From positions 1 to 60,928 of the forward strand of contig DATLFI010000059.1 in assembly GCA_035524895.1 (NCBI GenBank): a stretch of DNA of 60,928 nucleotides. The letters are read 5' to 3'. A model generated the notes under the pieces. It was not told the origin of the DNA. It saw only the letters and a list, made by a program, of their open reading frames with translations, and searched no databases. The DNA is from DATLFI01 sp035524895 (GTDB lineage: Bacteria; Acidobacteriota; Thermoanaerobaculia; Multivoradales; Multivoraceae). Within the stretch, counting starts at the first letter, position 1; each line of letters starts with the position of its first letter. The translations under genes and the position numbers were made by a program. Positions 53,510 through 60,928 of the stretch are shown in pieces.

Positions 53510-53929
53510 ATGACCCGACACCGCGCGCAACGAGTCGCGGACCTGATGCAGCGCGAGCTGGCCCAGATCTTCCTCGAGAAATTGAAGGACCCACGCGCGG
53601 CGATGGCCACGGTGAGCGACGTGTCGCTGAGCCCCGATCTGGGTTTCGCGCGGATCAAGGTCTCCGCCTTCGGGTCGGATTCCGAGCGGAAGGCGTGCCT
53701 CGACGCCGTTCGGCATGCCGGCGGATTCGTGCGCAGCCAGCTGGCGCAGCGCCTCGCCCTCCGCGTCGTCCCGGAGCTCCGCTTCGAGCTCGATCGCGGT
53801 CCCGAGCACAGCCAGCGCATCAACGAGCTGCTCGCCGATCTGCCAGAGCTCACCCGCGAGGACACGGCCGTGTCGCCAACGGAGCCCGGCGAGGCCGAGG
53901 ATGATCCTGAGGATGACCATGACCGCTAG
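53510..53929 (+). CDS. rbfA: Ribosome-binding factor A
   Basis: 139 residues. RVADLMQRELAQIFLEKLKD is the family's opening helix. DVSLSPDLGFARIKVSAFG and a single KH-like fold with VVPELRFELDRGPEHSQRIN follow. A short acidic extension (EPGEAEDDPEDDHD) ends the chain. RbfA binds the 5' end of 16S rRNA in 30S maturation and cold adaptation. The end overlaps the start of the DHH phosphoesterase gene by about 11 nt, implying coupled translation. Confidence 0.95.
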   Translation: MTRHRAQRVADLMQRELAQIFLEKLKDPRAAMATVSDVSLSPDLGFARIKVSAFGSDSERKACLDAVRHAGGFVRSQLAQRLALRVVPELRFELDRGPEHSQRINELLADLPELTREDTAVSPTEPGEAEDDPEDDHDR

Positions 53930-54932
53930 CCCGCCAGTGCCGCCGCCGCCGGAGCTGCTGGACCGCGTCCTGGCGAGCTCGAGCCTCCTGCTCTGCTCGC
54001 ACGCCAACCCGGACGGCGATGCGATCGGCACGGAGCTCGGTCTCGCGCGAATCCTACGAGCCCTCGGCAAACGGGTCGTCATCTGGAACCGCGACCGGCA
54101 TCCGACGGTGTTCGCCGCGATCCCAGAGGTCGGTGAGATTCACGTCGGACCGCTGGCGCCCGCGAGCTTTCCGCGCGACGTCGACACCACGGTGGTGCTC
54201 GAGTGTCCCTCACTCGATCGAACTGGCCTCGAACGGGAGCTCGTCCAAGGGCCACCCCTGCTCAACATCGATCACCATCTCGGCAACGAGGCCTACGGCG
54301 CCATCGACTGGGTCGACGTGGCGGCACCGGCGGTCGGCGAGATGGTGTGGCGACTGGCCGAAGCGCTGGAGGCTCCGATCGAGCCCTTCACCGCGGAAGC
54401 GCTGTACATCGCCCTGGCCTCGGACACCGGTGGATTCCGATTCTCGAACGCCACGCCACGTGCGTTCCAGGCGGCGGCGGCGATGGTTCGAGCGGGAGCC
54501 CAGCCAGAACGCGCCGCGTACGTCCTCTGGGAGCAGCGCCCCGCGGCGGCGCTGCGCCTACTGGCAGGTCTCCTGGAGTCGTTGGAGCTCCACGACGACG
54601 GCACCATCGCAACGGCCGTGCTCAGCGAGGAGACTTTCCGGCACGCAGGCGCAGTGCCGGAGGACGCGGAGGGGCTCATCGACGTGCCGAGGTCCATCGC
54701 CGGAGTCGAGGCCGTAGCTCTGCTTCGCGAGATTCCCGGCGGCCGGCTCAAGGCCTCGTTGCGCAGCCGCGGCGTGCTCGACGTGGCGGCGGTCGCCAAC
54801 CGCCATGGTGGCGGCGGCCATCGCAACGCTGCCGGGTGTGTCCTGCATGGCGGCACCGACGACTGGCGCCGAAGGCTCGCTGTCGAGCTGGCAGCCGCCC
54901 GTCGGTCGGCGCCGGCGACCGCGGTCCGCTGA
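53919..54932 (+). CDS. DHH-family phosphoesterase (NrnA-like)
   Basis: 337 residues. I use the ATG with gagg six bases upstream; two earlier in-frame ATGs lie within 18 nt. DHH domain motifs: SHANPDGDAIGTELGLARIL (I), a DTTVVLECPSLDR strand (in many family members Asp-Ala-Ser/Pro-Asp), and NIDHHLGNEAYG (III). DHHA1 domain with GGGGHRNAAGC. The order matches NrnA, which degrades nano-RNA and pAp. Overlap with rbfA and 18-bp spacing to truB mark it as part of the translation operon, a typical position for nrnA. Confidence 0.93.
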   Translation: MTASPPVPPPPELLDRVLASSSLLLCSHANPDGDAIGTELGLARILRALGKRVVIWNRDRHPTVFAAIPEVGEIHVGPLAPASFPRDVDTTVVLECPSLDRTGLERELVQGPPLLNIDHHLGNEAYGAIDWVDVAAPAVGEMVWRLAEALEAPIEPFTAEALYIALASDTGGFRFSNATPRAFQAAAAMVRAGAQPERAAYVLWEQRPAAALRLLAGLLESLELHDDGTIATAVLSEETFRHAGAVPEDAEGLIDVPRSIAGVEAVALLREIPGGRLKASLRSRGVLDVAAVANRHGGGGHRNAAGCVLHGGTDDWRRRLAVELAAARRSAPATAVR

Positions 54933-54949
54933 AGTAGGAAGCGACGAGG

Positions 54950-55870
54950 GTGAATGCTGTAGATACGAGCGGCCTGCTGCTGGTCGACAAGCCCGCCGGC
55001 TGTACCTCGCACGACGTGGTGCAGCAGGCGCGCCGCGCCCTCCGCGAGCGACGAATCGGTCACTGCGGCACGCTCGACCCTGCCGCCACCGGGCTCTTGC
55101 TGCTGACCGTCGGACGCGCCACTCGCCTCACCCGCTTCCTGATTCGGGCACCAAAGGTCTACGAGGGAATGATGCGCTTCGGCGTCTGCACCGACACCTA
55201 CGATACCGAGGGTCAGGTCACCGCGACTGCCCCGGTCGCCGGGCTCACCATGGAAAGGCTCCACGCCGAGATGGAGCGTTTCCGCGGCGAGTACCAGCAG
55301 GTGCCGCCCCCGTTCTGCGCCAAGAAGACCGGCGGACGCAAGTACTACGAGCTGGCGAGGGAGGGCCTCGAGGTGCCGCGAGAGCCCAGTCAGGTCGAGG
55401 TCTACGAGTTCGTGCCGCTCGGCTCGGAGCTCTCGGGAGACACGCTGTCCTTCCGGCTAGCCTGCTCGTCGGGTACTTACGCTCGGAGTATCGTCCACGA
55501 CCTGGGGCAGCGCCTGGGATGCGGCGCGCACCTCTTCGGATTGCGCCGCCAGAAGATCGGGCACTTCGGGCTCGAGCACGCCGTGGAGCTCGGGCGGCTC
55601 CGCGAGATGGGCGGGCTGTCGGAGCTGGGCGCGGCGTGGATCCCGTTCGACGAGATCCGGCTGCCCTTCACGGAGCTGGCCACCGACGCCACCCAGGAGC
55701 GCCGGATCCTGAACGGCCAGACGGTCGTGCTCTCGGAGCTCGCGGCGGACGAGGGAGATTGGGTGAAGCTGGTCAACCAGCAGCGTCGCTTCATCGCGGT
55801 CGGCACGGTGACCGAGCGGTTCGGCGACCGCGGCGTCGGGGTGATCCAGCCCCGGATCGTGTTCAGCTGA
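54950..55870 (+). CDS. truB: tRNA pseudouridine-55 synthase
   Basis: 306 residues from GTG with aggaag upstream. LLLVDKPAGCTSHDVVQQAR, catalytic D43 in IGHCGTLDPAATGLLLL, PPPFCAKKTGGRKYYELARE and CSSGTYARSIVHDLGQRLGC define TruB. A C-terminal PUA-like domain (ILNGQTVVLSELAADEGDWV) is present. It isomerises U55 in the T-loop of tRNAs. Expected operon neighbour of rbfA, rpsO and pnp. Confidence 0.96.
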   Translation: MNAVDTSGLLLVDKPAGCTSHDVVQQARRALRERRIGHCGTLDPAATGLLLLTVGRATRLTRFLIRAPKVYEGMMRFGVCTDTYDTEGQVTATAPVAGLTMERLHAEMERFRGEYQQVPPPFCAKKTGGRKYYELAREGLEVPREPSQVEVYEFVPLGSELSGDTLSFRLACSSGTYARSIVHDLGQRLGCGAHLFGLRRQKIGHFGLEHAVELGRLREMGGLSELGAAWIPFDEIRLPFTELATDATQERRILNGQTVVLSELAADEGDWVKLVNQQRRFIAVGTVTERFGDRGVGVIQPRIVFS

Positions 55871-55940
55871 GAGCGTGGCAGGTCGCCCTGAAACCGGCCC
55901 CCTTTGGGTCGCCCGCTTGTTCCGTGCCAACCGCCAGGCA

Positions 55941-55949
55941 TGTTAGACT
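55941..55949 (+). promoter_or_regulatory. Possible extended -10 upstream of rpsO
   Basis: tgttagact fits an extended -10 (tg-n-tagact), 33 bp before the rpsO start. A near-identical string, tggtagactcg, occurs at 58900 upstream of the regulator gene. No matching -35 is clear, so this is tentative. Confidence 0.3.
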
Positions 55950-55981
55950 CGCCACGACAAGAAGATCAGAAGGAGTGTGCC

Positions 55982-56251
55982 TTGCCGCAGACAGTTCAAG
56001 CGAAAACCGCGATCCTCGAGGAATATCGCGTCCACGACACCGACACCGGCTCGCCCGAGGTCCAGGTCGCGCTGTTGACCCATCGAATCAACGACCTGAC
56101 CGAGCACTTCAAGGGCCACCCCAAGGACCACCACGGCCGGCGCGGCCTGCTCAAGATGGTCGGCCAGCGCCGCAGGTTGCTCGACTACCTCCGCCGGCAG
56201 AGTTTCGAACGCTACAAGACGACCATCGATCGCCTCGGCCTCCGCAAGTAA
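55982..56251 (+). CDS. rpsO: 30S ribosomal protein S15
   Basis: 89 residues, the exact standard length, from a TTG start with aaggag seven bases upstream. Longer ATG frames add non-homologous residues. TGSPEVQVALLTHRINDLTE, HFKGHPKDHHGRRGLLKMVG and RRRLLDYLRRQSFERYKTTI are invariant S15 sequence. It binds the 16S central domain and, in many bacteria, its own leader RNA. A promoter may lie just upstream, so it can be expressed separately with pnp. Confidence 0.97.
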   Translation: MPQTVQAKTAILEEYRVHDTDTGSPEVQVALLTHRINDLTEHFKGHPKDHHGRRGLLKMVGQRRRLLDYLRRQSFERYKTTIDRLGLRK

Positions 56252-56561
56252 GCGACGCCCTCTCTGCCCGCCACCCGAACCCCGGCAGGCAGCTCAACCC
56301 CCCCTCGGGCCGAAACGCCCGGTTGCCCCTCGAGTGCGACCGCAGCGTCGCGAGACCCCTCCACCGCAGCCTCCATTGCAGCGTCGGGCATGATCGCGAG
56401 CGGATCCTGGGACCGTAGTCCCGCGACCACCCGCCACGAACGAACACCGCGACATCCCTGAATCTCAACGGTGCCGGCCCCGCCGAGCTCGTTTCTGGCG
56501 AGCTCCGCACAACCACCCAAGCGACCCACGAGCACGAGTGAAAAGAAAGTAGACGCAAAGC
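56252..56561. other. 310-bp rpsO-pnp intergenic leader
   Basis: No gene seen. It contains a perfect 7-bp hairpin gagctcg/cgagctc around tttctgg (56485-56505), placed about 57 nt before pnp. It could be the processing or autoregulation stem commonly found in pnp leaders. No strong ribosome site precedes the pnp ATG (gaaaagaaag is 12 nt away). Confidence 0.5.
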
Positions 56562-58799
56562 ATGAGTACCCACAGAAGAGAGATCTCGATCGGCTCCGGC
56601 ACCATCGTTCTGGAGACCGGCCGCCTGGCCAAGCAGGCTCACGGCTCCTGCACCGTCCGGCTCGGCGACACCCTGGTCCTGAGCACCGCGTGCATGCAGG
56701 ACCTACCCACACCGCGCGGCTTCCTGCCGCTGACCGTCGACTATCGCGAGTACGCATTCGCCGGCGGGAAGATCCCCGGAGGCTTCTTCAAGCGCGAAGG
56801 CCGTCCGACCGAAAAGGAAACGATCACGGCGCGGCTCACCGATCGTCCGCTGCGTCCGCTCTTTCCGGCCGGCTATTTCCACGAGACCCAGATCATCAGC
56901 TCGGTGATGTCCGCCGACGGCGAGAACGACCCCGACATCCTGGCGATCAACGGCGCCTCGGCGGCGCTGACGCTGTCACGAATCCCCTATTACCACCCCG
57001 TGGGAGCGATCCGCGTGGGTGTGGTCGACGGCGAGATCCTGTTCAACCCGCTCAACAGCGAGCGCGACATCGCCGACCTCGATCTGGTCGTCGTCGGCAC
57101 GGAGCAGGCGGTCGTGATGGTCGAGGCGGCGGCGAACCAGCTCTCCGAGGAGCGCCTGCTCGAGTGCATCTGGGCCGCGCATCGCGAGCTTCAGAAGATC
57201 ATCAAGGCACAGCAGGAGCTGTTCCACGAGATGGGGCTCAAGAAGCCCGAGTGGAGTGCCAAGCCGCCCTATCCCGCCGAGCTCTACCAGCAGGTCCGGG
57301 ACGCCATCTGGAGCGACCTCAGCGACGCGCTCCACACGCAGGCCAAGTTCGAGCGCAAGGAAGCTGTCCGGCTCGTGCACGAGCGCTACCTCGCCGGCGT
57401 TCCGGAGGATCAGACCGAGCTCCGTGGGCAGATCCAGAAGGTCTTCAACGACCTCGAGGACGAGAGCCTTCGAGCTGCGGTGTTGTCGAATCGCCGCCGT
57501 TTCGACGGGCGCGCCCCGGATCAGGTGCGAGCGCTCGAGATGGAAGCCGGCCTGTTGCCGCGAACTCACGGATCGGCGCTGTTCCAGCGCGGCGAGACGC
57601 AGGCCCTAGCTTCCGTGACCCTGGGCACCAAGCGCGACGCTCAGATCATCGAAGAGTACGAAGGAGACAGCCTCCAGAAGTTCCTGCTCCACTACAACTT
57701 CCCCCCCTACTCGGTCGGCGAGGTGAAGTTCTTGCGCGGCTCGAGCCGACGCGAGATCGGCCACGGCGTCCTAGCGCGCAGGTCGCTGATGCCCGTGCTG
57801 CCGCCCGAGGACGAGTTCCCGTACACCATCCGGGTGGTCTCCGAGATTCTCGAGTCCAACGGTTCGTCCTCCATGGCGACCGTTTGCGCAGGCTCGCTGG
57901 CGCTCTTCGACGCCGGGGTGCCGATGCTCGCGCCCGTGGCCGGCGTCGCGATGGGTCTGATCAAGGGTGACCAGGATTTCGTCGTCCTCACCGACATCGC
58001 CGGTCAGGAGGACCATCACGGCGACATGGACTTCAAGGTCGCCGGCACTCGTGAAGGCGTGAACGCCCTCCAGATGGACATCAAGATCCAGGGTGTCACC
58101 CAGGAGATCATGCGCGAGGCGCTCGAGCAGGCACGGCTGGGCCGTCTGCACATCCTCGAAGCCATGGAGAGCGCTCTCGGCCAGCCGCGCACGGACATCT
58201 CGCCTTTTGCCCCCCGCATGCACGCGATCATGATCCCCAAGGAGAAGATCCGCGACATCATCGGCCCTGGAGGGAAGACCATCCGCGCGATCACCGAGGA
58301 GACAGGCTGCCAGATCGAGATCGGGGACGACGGCAAGGTCACCATCGCCTCACCCGATCGGGCAGCGGCCTCGCGCGCCATCGAGATGATCCAACAGCTC
58401 AGCGAGGTGCCCGAGGTCGGCAAGACCTACACCGGACACGTGCGCCGCATCGAGGCCTACGGAGCGTTCGTCGAGATCATCCCGGGCACCGATGGCCTGT
58501 TGCACATAAGCGAGATGGCCCACCATCGGATCGAGCGCATGGAGGACGAGCTCGCCGAAGGCGACGAGGTCACCGTAAAGGTGGTCGACATCGACACCAC
58601 GGGGCGCATCCGCCTGTCCCGCAAGGCGCTCATGGCGCCCCCCGAAGGTGGTGAGCAGGAGCCGGAGTCGACCACCGCCGGGGTTGGTTCGTCCTATGGC
58701 GGGGGCCGTGGCGGAGGTGGTGGTGATCGTGGTGGCCGCGGTGGCGGACGTGGCGGCGACCGCGACCGAGGGCGACGAGGCGGTCGCCCACCGCGATAG
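56562..58799 (+). CDS. pnp: Polynucleotide phosphorylase
   Basis: 745 residues. Two RNase PH-like cores: first LETGRLAKQAHGSCTVRLGD and GGKIPGGFFKREGRPTEKET; second MEAGLLPRTHGSALFQRGET and EVKFLRGSSRREIGHGVLAR. A KH domain (IIGPGGKTIRAITEETGCQI, about 565-620) and an S1 domain (YTGHVRRIEAYGAFVEIIPG, about 625-695) follow. It degrades RNA 3' to 5' with phosphate. The C-terminus is a Gly/Arg-rich tail of RGG-like repeats after the S1 domain, not seen in E. coli; likely extra RNA binding. It pairs with pcnB in RNA turnover. Confidence 0.97.
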   Translation: MSTHRREISIGSGTIVLETGRLAKQAHGSCTVRLGDTLVLSTACMQDLPTPRGFLPLTVDYREYAFAGGKIPGGFFKREGRPTEKETITARLTDRPLRPLFPAGYFHETQIISSVMSADGENDPDILAINGASAALTLSRIPYYHPVGAIRVGVVDGEILFNPLNSERDIADLDLVVVGTEQAVVMVEAAANQLSEERLLECIWAAHRELQKIIKAQQELFHEMGLKKPEWSAKPPYPAELYQQVRDAIWSDLSDALHTQAKFERKEAVRLVHERYLAGVPEDQTELRGQIQKVFNDLEDESLRAAVLSNRRRFDGRAPDQVRALEMEAGLLPRTHGSALFQRGETQALASVTLGTKRDAQIIEEYEGDSLQKFLLHYNFPPYSVGEVKFLRGSSRREIGHGVLARRSLMPVLPPEDEFPYTIRVVSEILESNGSSSMATVCAGSLALFDAGVPMLAPVAGVAMGLIKGDQDFVVLTDIAGQEDHHGDMDFKVAGTREGVNALQMDIKIQGVTQEIMREALEQARLGRLHILEAMESALGQPRTDISPFAPRMHAIMIPKEKIRDIIGPGGKTIRAITEETGCQIEIGDDGKVTIASPDRAAASRAIEMIQQLSEVPEVGKTYTGHVRRIEAYGAFVEIIPGTDGLLHISEMAHHRIERMEDELAEGDEVTVKVVDIDTTGRIRLSRKALMAPPEGGEQEPESTTAGVGSSYGGGRGGGGGDRGGRGGGRGGDRDRGRRGGRPPR

Positions 58800-58801
58800 C
58801 A

Positions 58802-58826
58802 AGTGGCCCATGGGCCCCTCGGTCCA
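58802..58826. repeat. Dispersed 25-bp palindromic repeat, copy 2
   Basis: Identical over 25 bp to 29241-29265. It starts two bases after the pnp stop codon, so it could act as the 3' hairpin of the operon. No T-tract follows. Core palindrome ggcccatgggcc. Confidence 0.75.
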
Positions 58827-58964
58827 GCGGACCCTGGGTCGTCGCGAGCGCTCGAGCCTTTGCGGACGGCAACCGGGCGGCGATCTCGGGCGACGCGTCT
58901 GGTAGACTCGTCGCCCGAACCGTTTTCTGAGAACCTAGCACTTCACGTCCGCCCCCTCGGTTCC

Positions 58965-59558
58965 ATGGCCGAACGCCTGTACACGACGAATCAGCTCGCC
59001 CGGCTGTTCGGAGTCGTTCCGACGACGGTCATCGACTGGATCGAGGCAGGAAAGCTCGAAGCTTTCAAGACCCTCGGGGGTCACCGCCGGATCACTCATG
59101 TCGCGGTCTTGGACTTCCTCCGCCGGAACGAACTGGCCAGCCCGCCAGCCTTCGTGCGGTCGAGCCCGAGGATCCTGGTGCTCGACGACGAGCCCGAGGT
59201 CCTCGACCTGTACCGTCAACTCCTGGCGAGCAGCCTGGAAGGTGTCGAGATCCTCGCTTGCGATCACCCCGTGGATGCCCTGGTGCGCATCGGCGCCGAG
59301 TGTCCCGGTCTCGTGGTCTTCGACCTCTACATGCCCGCCCTGGACGGCTTCGAGTTCTGCCGCAGGCTCCGGGACCGACAGGGTGAAAATCTCAGACTGC
59401 TCGCTATCAGCGGCGACGACTCCGACACCACACGACGCCGCATCCTCGACTGTGGCGCCGATCGGTTCCTGAGCAAAGCCGACGCCCCGACCAAACTGGT
59501 CGACGCGTGCGAGCAGCTACTGCTGGCGCGCCCTCGCACGTCGGCAGCCTATTCGTGA
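58965..59558 (+). CDS. Helix-turn-helix (excisionase-type) plus receiver protein
   Basis: 197 residues. It begins with a MerR/excisionase-like winged helix: YTTNQLARLFGVVPTTVIDW, IEAGKLEAFKTLGGHRRITH. A full receiver domain with acceptor D120 (LVVFDLYMPALDGFEF) and acidic pocket DDEPE at about 74-78 follows. DNA-binding before receiver is the reverse of the usual response-regulator order. I know this arrangement from a few soil phyla. The conserved Thr is in LAISGDDSDTTRRR and the Lys in FLSKAD. It precedes an HD-GYP response regulator by 22 bp, so the two likely form one signalling unit. Confidence 0.88.
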   Translation: MAERLYTTNQLARLFGVVPTTVIDWIEAGKLEAFKTLGGHRRITHVAVLDFLRRNELASPPAFVRSSPRILVLDDEPEVLDLYRQLLASSLEGVEILACDHPVDALVRIGAECPGLVVFDLYMPALDGFEFCRRLRDRQGENLRLLAISGDDSDTTRRRILDCGADRFLSKADAPTKLVDACEQLLLARPRTSAAYS

Positions 59559-59580
59559 ATTTTTGACTCGAGATCTCGTC

Positions 59581-60768
59581 GTGACTGCGCCCTCGCGCAT
59601 GCCTGCAACCGCCGACTCGCCGGTGCCTAGTCCCACGCAGGGGACGGAGTACATCCTGATCGTCGACGACGATCAGGCCGTCCGCGAGCTGATCGTCTCG
59701 CAGGTGTCCTACATGGGCCACCGCTGTATCGGCGCTCCCAGCGGCTCCGAGGCACTCGTGCTGGCCCGCCAAGCGCCACACCCCGCGGTTGTCCTCTCAG
59801 ACTTGGAGATGCCCGAGGTCTCCGGCATCAAGCTGCTGCAGCAGTTGCTCGAGCTGGACTCCAACATCCAGGTGGTGATGGTCACCGCCCACGACGACCT
59901 CGACAGCGTCAGGTGCTGCCTGCGCGCGGGGGCCTACGACTACCTGGTGAAGCCCTACGATCTCGAGGAGCTCGGGCAAACTGTCGACCGCGCGCTGGAA
60001 CGACGGCGTCTGACCATGGAGCTCAGCGAGTACCAGCGCGACCTCGAGCGCAAGGTCGAAGAGAAGACCCGTCAGGTTCTCGAGACGCGGGACATCGCTT
60101 TGCTCGCGGTGGCAAAACTGGCTGAATGTCGCGACGACACCACCGGCTTTCACCTCGACCGCATGCAATGGTTCAGTCGTCTGCTGGCAGAGGCGCTGGC
60201 AGGCGGCGCGTACATGAGTGAAGCCAACTCCCAGTTCGGCGATCAGCTCTTCAAGTCGAGCCCGCTCCACGACATCGGCAAGGTGGCCATTCCGGATCAG
60301 ATCCTGATGAAGTCGGGCCCACTCACCGAACGGGAGTGGGAGATCATGAAGACCCACACCACTCGCGGCGGCGACACGCTGCGCGAGGTCATCGAGCAGC
60401 ACCGCTCTCCCACCGGGGAGGGGGCTCGGTTTTTGCGACTGGCGATGGAGATCGCGTACGACCACCACGAACGTTGGGATGGCCGAGGCTACCCTCGTCA
60501 CAAGGCCGGCGAGGAGATCCCGCTGGGCGCCCGAATCGTGGCGCTGGCCGACGCTTACGATGCGATCACCTCGGAACGCCCCTACAAGCGCGCGCTCTCT
60601 CACGCCGAGGCGGTGCGTCGCATCCTCGATGATCGCGGCCGGCACTTCGACCCGGTCATCGTGGATGCCTTCATCCGCTGCGCCCCGAAGTTCGAGATCA
60701 TCCGCCGGCAGATGGAAGGACGCACCGAAGAGTCGCGCCGGCAGTTCTCCGACACGCTGTTCCACTGA
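59581..60768 (+). CDS. HD-GYP response regulator (c-di-GMP phosphodiesterase)
   Basis: 395 residues from GTG; a TTG six codons upstream or an ATG six codons later are alternatives, and none has a good ribosome site. Receiver domain (ILIVDDDQAVRELIVSQVSY, acceptor Asp in VVLSDLEMPEVSG, Lys in YDYLVKPYD), a coiled coil (SEYQRDLERKVEEKTRQVLE) and an HD-GYP domain. The HD-GYP domain has TTGFHLDRMQ, the metal pair in SSPLHDIGKVAIPDQI, KTHTTRGGDTL, YDHHERWDGRGYP and IVALADAYDAITSERPYKRA. It should hydrolyse cyclic di-GMP when phosphorylated. The kinase is not in the window. The upstream helix-turn-helix/receiver gene is the likely partner. Confidence 0.93.
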   Translation: MTAPSRMPATADSPVPSPTQGTEYILIVDDDQAVRELIVSQVSYMGHRCIGAPSGSEALVLARQAPHPAVVLSDLEMPEVSGIKLLQQLLELDSNIQVVMVTAHDDLDSVRCCLRAGAYDYLVKPYDLEELGQTVDRALERRRLTMELSEYQRDLERKVEEKTRQVLETRDIALLAVAKLAECRDDTTGFHLDRMQWFSRLLAEALAGGAYMSEANSQFGDQLFKSSPLHDIGKVAIPDQILMKSGPLTEREWEIMKTHTTRGGDTLREVIEQHRSPTGEGARFLRLAMEIAYDHHERWDGRGYPRHKAGEEIPLGARIVALADAYDAITSERPYKRALSHAEAVRRILDDRGRHFDPVIVDAFIRCAPKFEIIRRQMEGRTEESRRQFSDTLFH

Positions 60769-60780
60769 GCGCTCAGTGGA
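60761..60780. terminator. Perfect 20-bp palindrome spanning two convergent stop codons
   Basis: tccactgagcgctcagtgga is a perfect palindrome. It contains the TGA of the HD-GYP gene and, on the other strand, the TGA of the convergent gene; both proteins end in His. It would fold in either transcript. No T-tract, so terminator efficiency is uncertain. Confidence 0.55.
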
Positions 60781-60928
60781 CCGTATCGGGGCTCAGCTCC
60801 GCGACGGCGAACCGATACAACCGACCGCAGTAGGCACACTCTGCCGTCACCCTGCCCTCGGCATCGAGCAGGTCCAAGGAGCCCGTGGTGGACCCCCCGT
60901 GGGCTGCGTTGGGAGCGCCGTGGGGCCG
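60773..60928 (-). CDS. Zinc-finger protein, 3' end only
   Basis: The last 51 residues of a gene running off the window. DAEGRVTAECAYCGRLYRFA has a CxxC and a Y-x-F resembling the last pair of ligands in zf-CHCC or Hsp33-type zinc domains. The chain ends SPDTVH. Upstream residues in the window (APNAAHGGSTTGS) are encoded by a stretch 34/36 identical to the terminal arm of the 141-bp inverted-repeat element. The frame is open, so either the element was absorbed into the coding region or both share an origin. Family assignment is tentative. Confidence 0.5.
   Translation of the reverse strand, partial: RPHGAPNAAHGGSTTGSLDLLDAEGRVTAECAYCGRLYRFAVAELSPDTVH
60882..60917. mobile_element. Single arm of the MITE-like element, inside a coding frame
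   Basis: 34 of 36 bp match the right terminal repeat of copy A plus the next bases (agcccgtggtgga, then ccccccgtgggctgcgttgg, then g). Similarity ends at gggagcgcc; the rest of the element, if present, would be beyond the window or has been lost. Confidence 0.65.

Overview
This is a very GC-rich, gene-dense chromosomal window with about 50 genes. It carries no rRNA, tRNA, CRISPR array, phage or transposase gene that I can see. The gene content suggests a free-living, Gram-negative-type bacterium: a TolC-family outer-membrane lipoprotein, many secreted hydrolases, HtrA and HD-GYP signalling. Acidobacteriota (Thermoanaerobaculia-like) is my best guess. It rests on the secreted PDLSG family, a relic carrying an ESGDT-x-x-W tail, a split methylmalonyl-CoA mutase and helix-turn-helix receiver regulators. 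Myxococcota or another deep high-GC lineage is not excluded. This placement is inference from families, not from a search.

Layout. 1-5 kb: DNA ligase D, then a membrane protein overlapping a bactofilin-like surface protein. 5-12 kb: a metallo-beta-lactamase-fold hydrolase with a small membrane protein; a copper-handling group (Cys-rich secreted protein, TolC-like lipoprotein, Tat-exported multicopper oxidase); an M20 amidohydrolase; and a nucleotidyltransferase overlapped by a 77-residue partner. 12-15 kb: an alpha-methylacyl-CoA racemase/MaoC hydratase pair, divergent from poly(A) polymerase. 15-38 kb: an accessory region of mostly single secreted or membrane proteins (carboxylesterase, M23 and S10 peptidases, two beta-lactamase-like serine hydrolases, a YdjC deacetylase, HpcH aldolase, GlsB, DUF5666-like and glycine-zipper proteins, cytochrome c, tandem Usp). 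It also holds most of the dispersed palindromic repeats.

38-48 kb, minus strand, reads as one long transcription group: htrA, an NtrC-type regulator, the two halves of methylmalonyl-CoA mutase, a 57-residue helical protein, valS, birA and an unknown gene. Several of these genes overlap at stop/start codons. 48-59 kb, plus strand, is the conserved information-processing operon rimP-nusA-infB-ylxP-rbfA-nrnA-like-truB-rpsO-pnp. A good sigma70-type promoter and an intrinsic terminator lie upstream of rimP. The window closes with a helix-turn-helix/receiver protein, an HD-GYP response regulator and the 3' end of a convergent zinc-finger gene.

The most unusual signal is non-coding. A 141-bp element with about 34-bp terminal inverted repeats (31069-31209) has a copy at 37905-38018 that is 112/114 identical, and one arm recurs at the window's right edge. 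Two further palindromic repeat families are present. Several of these repeats sit exactly at gene 3' ends and contribute the stop codon, which suggests a mobile, gene-end-targeting family of non-autonomous elements.
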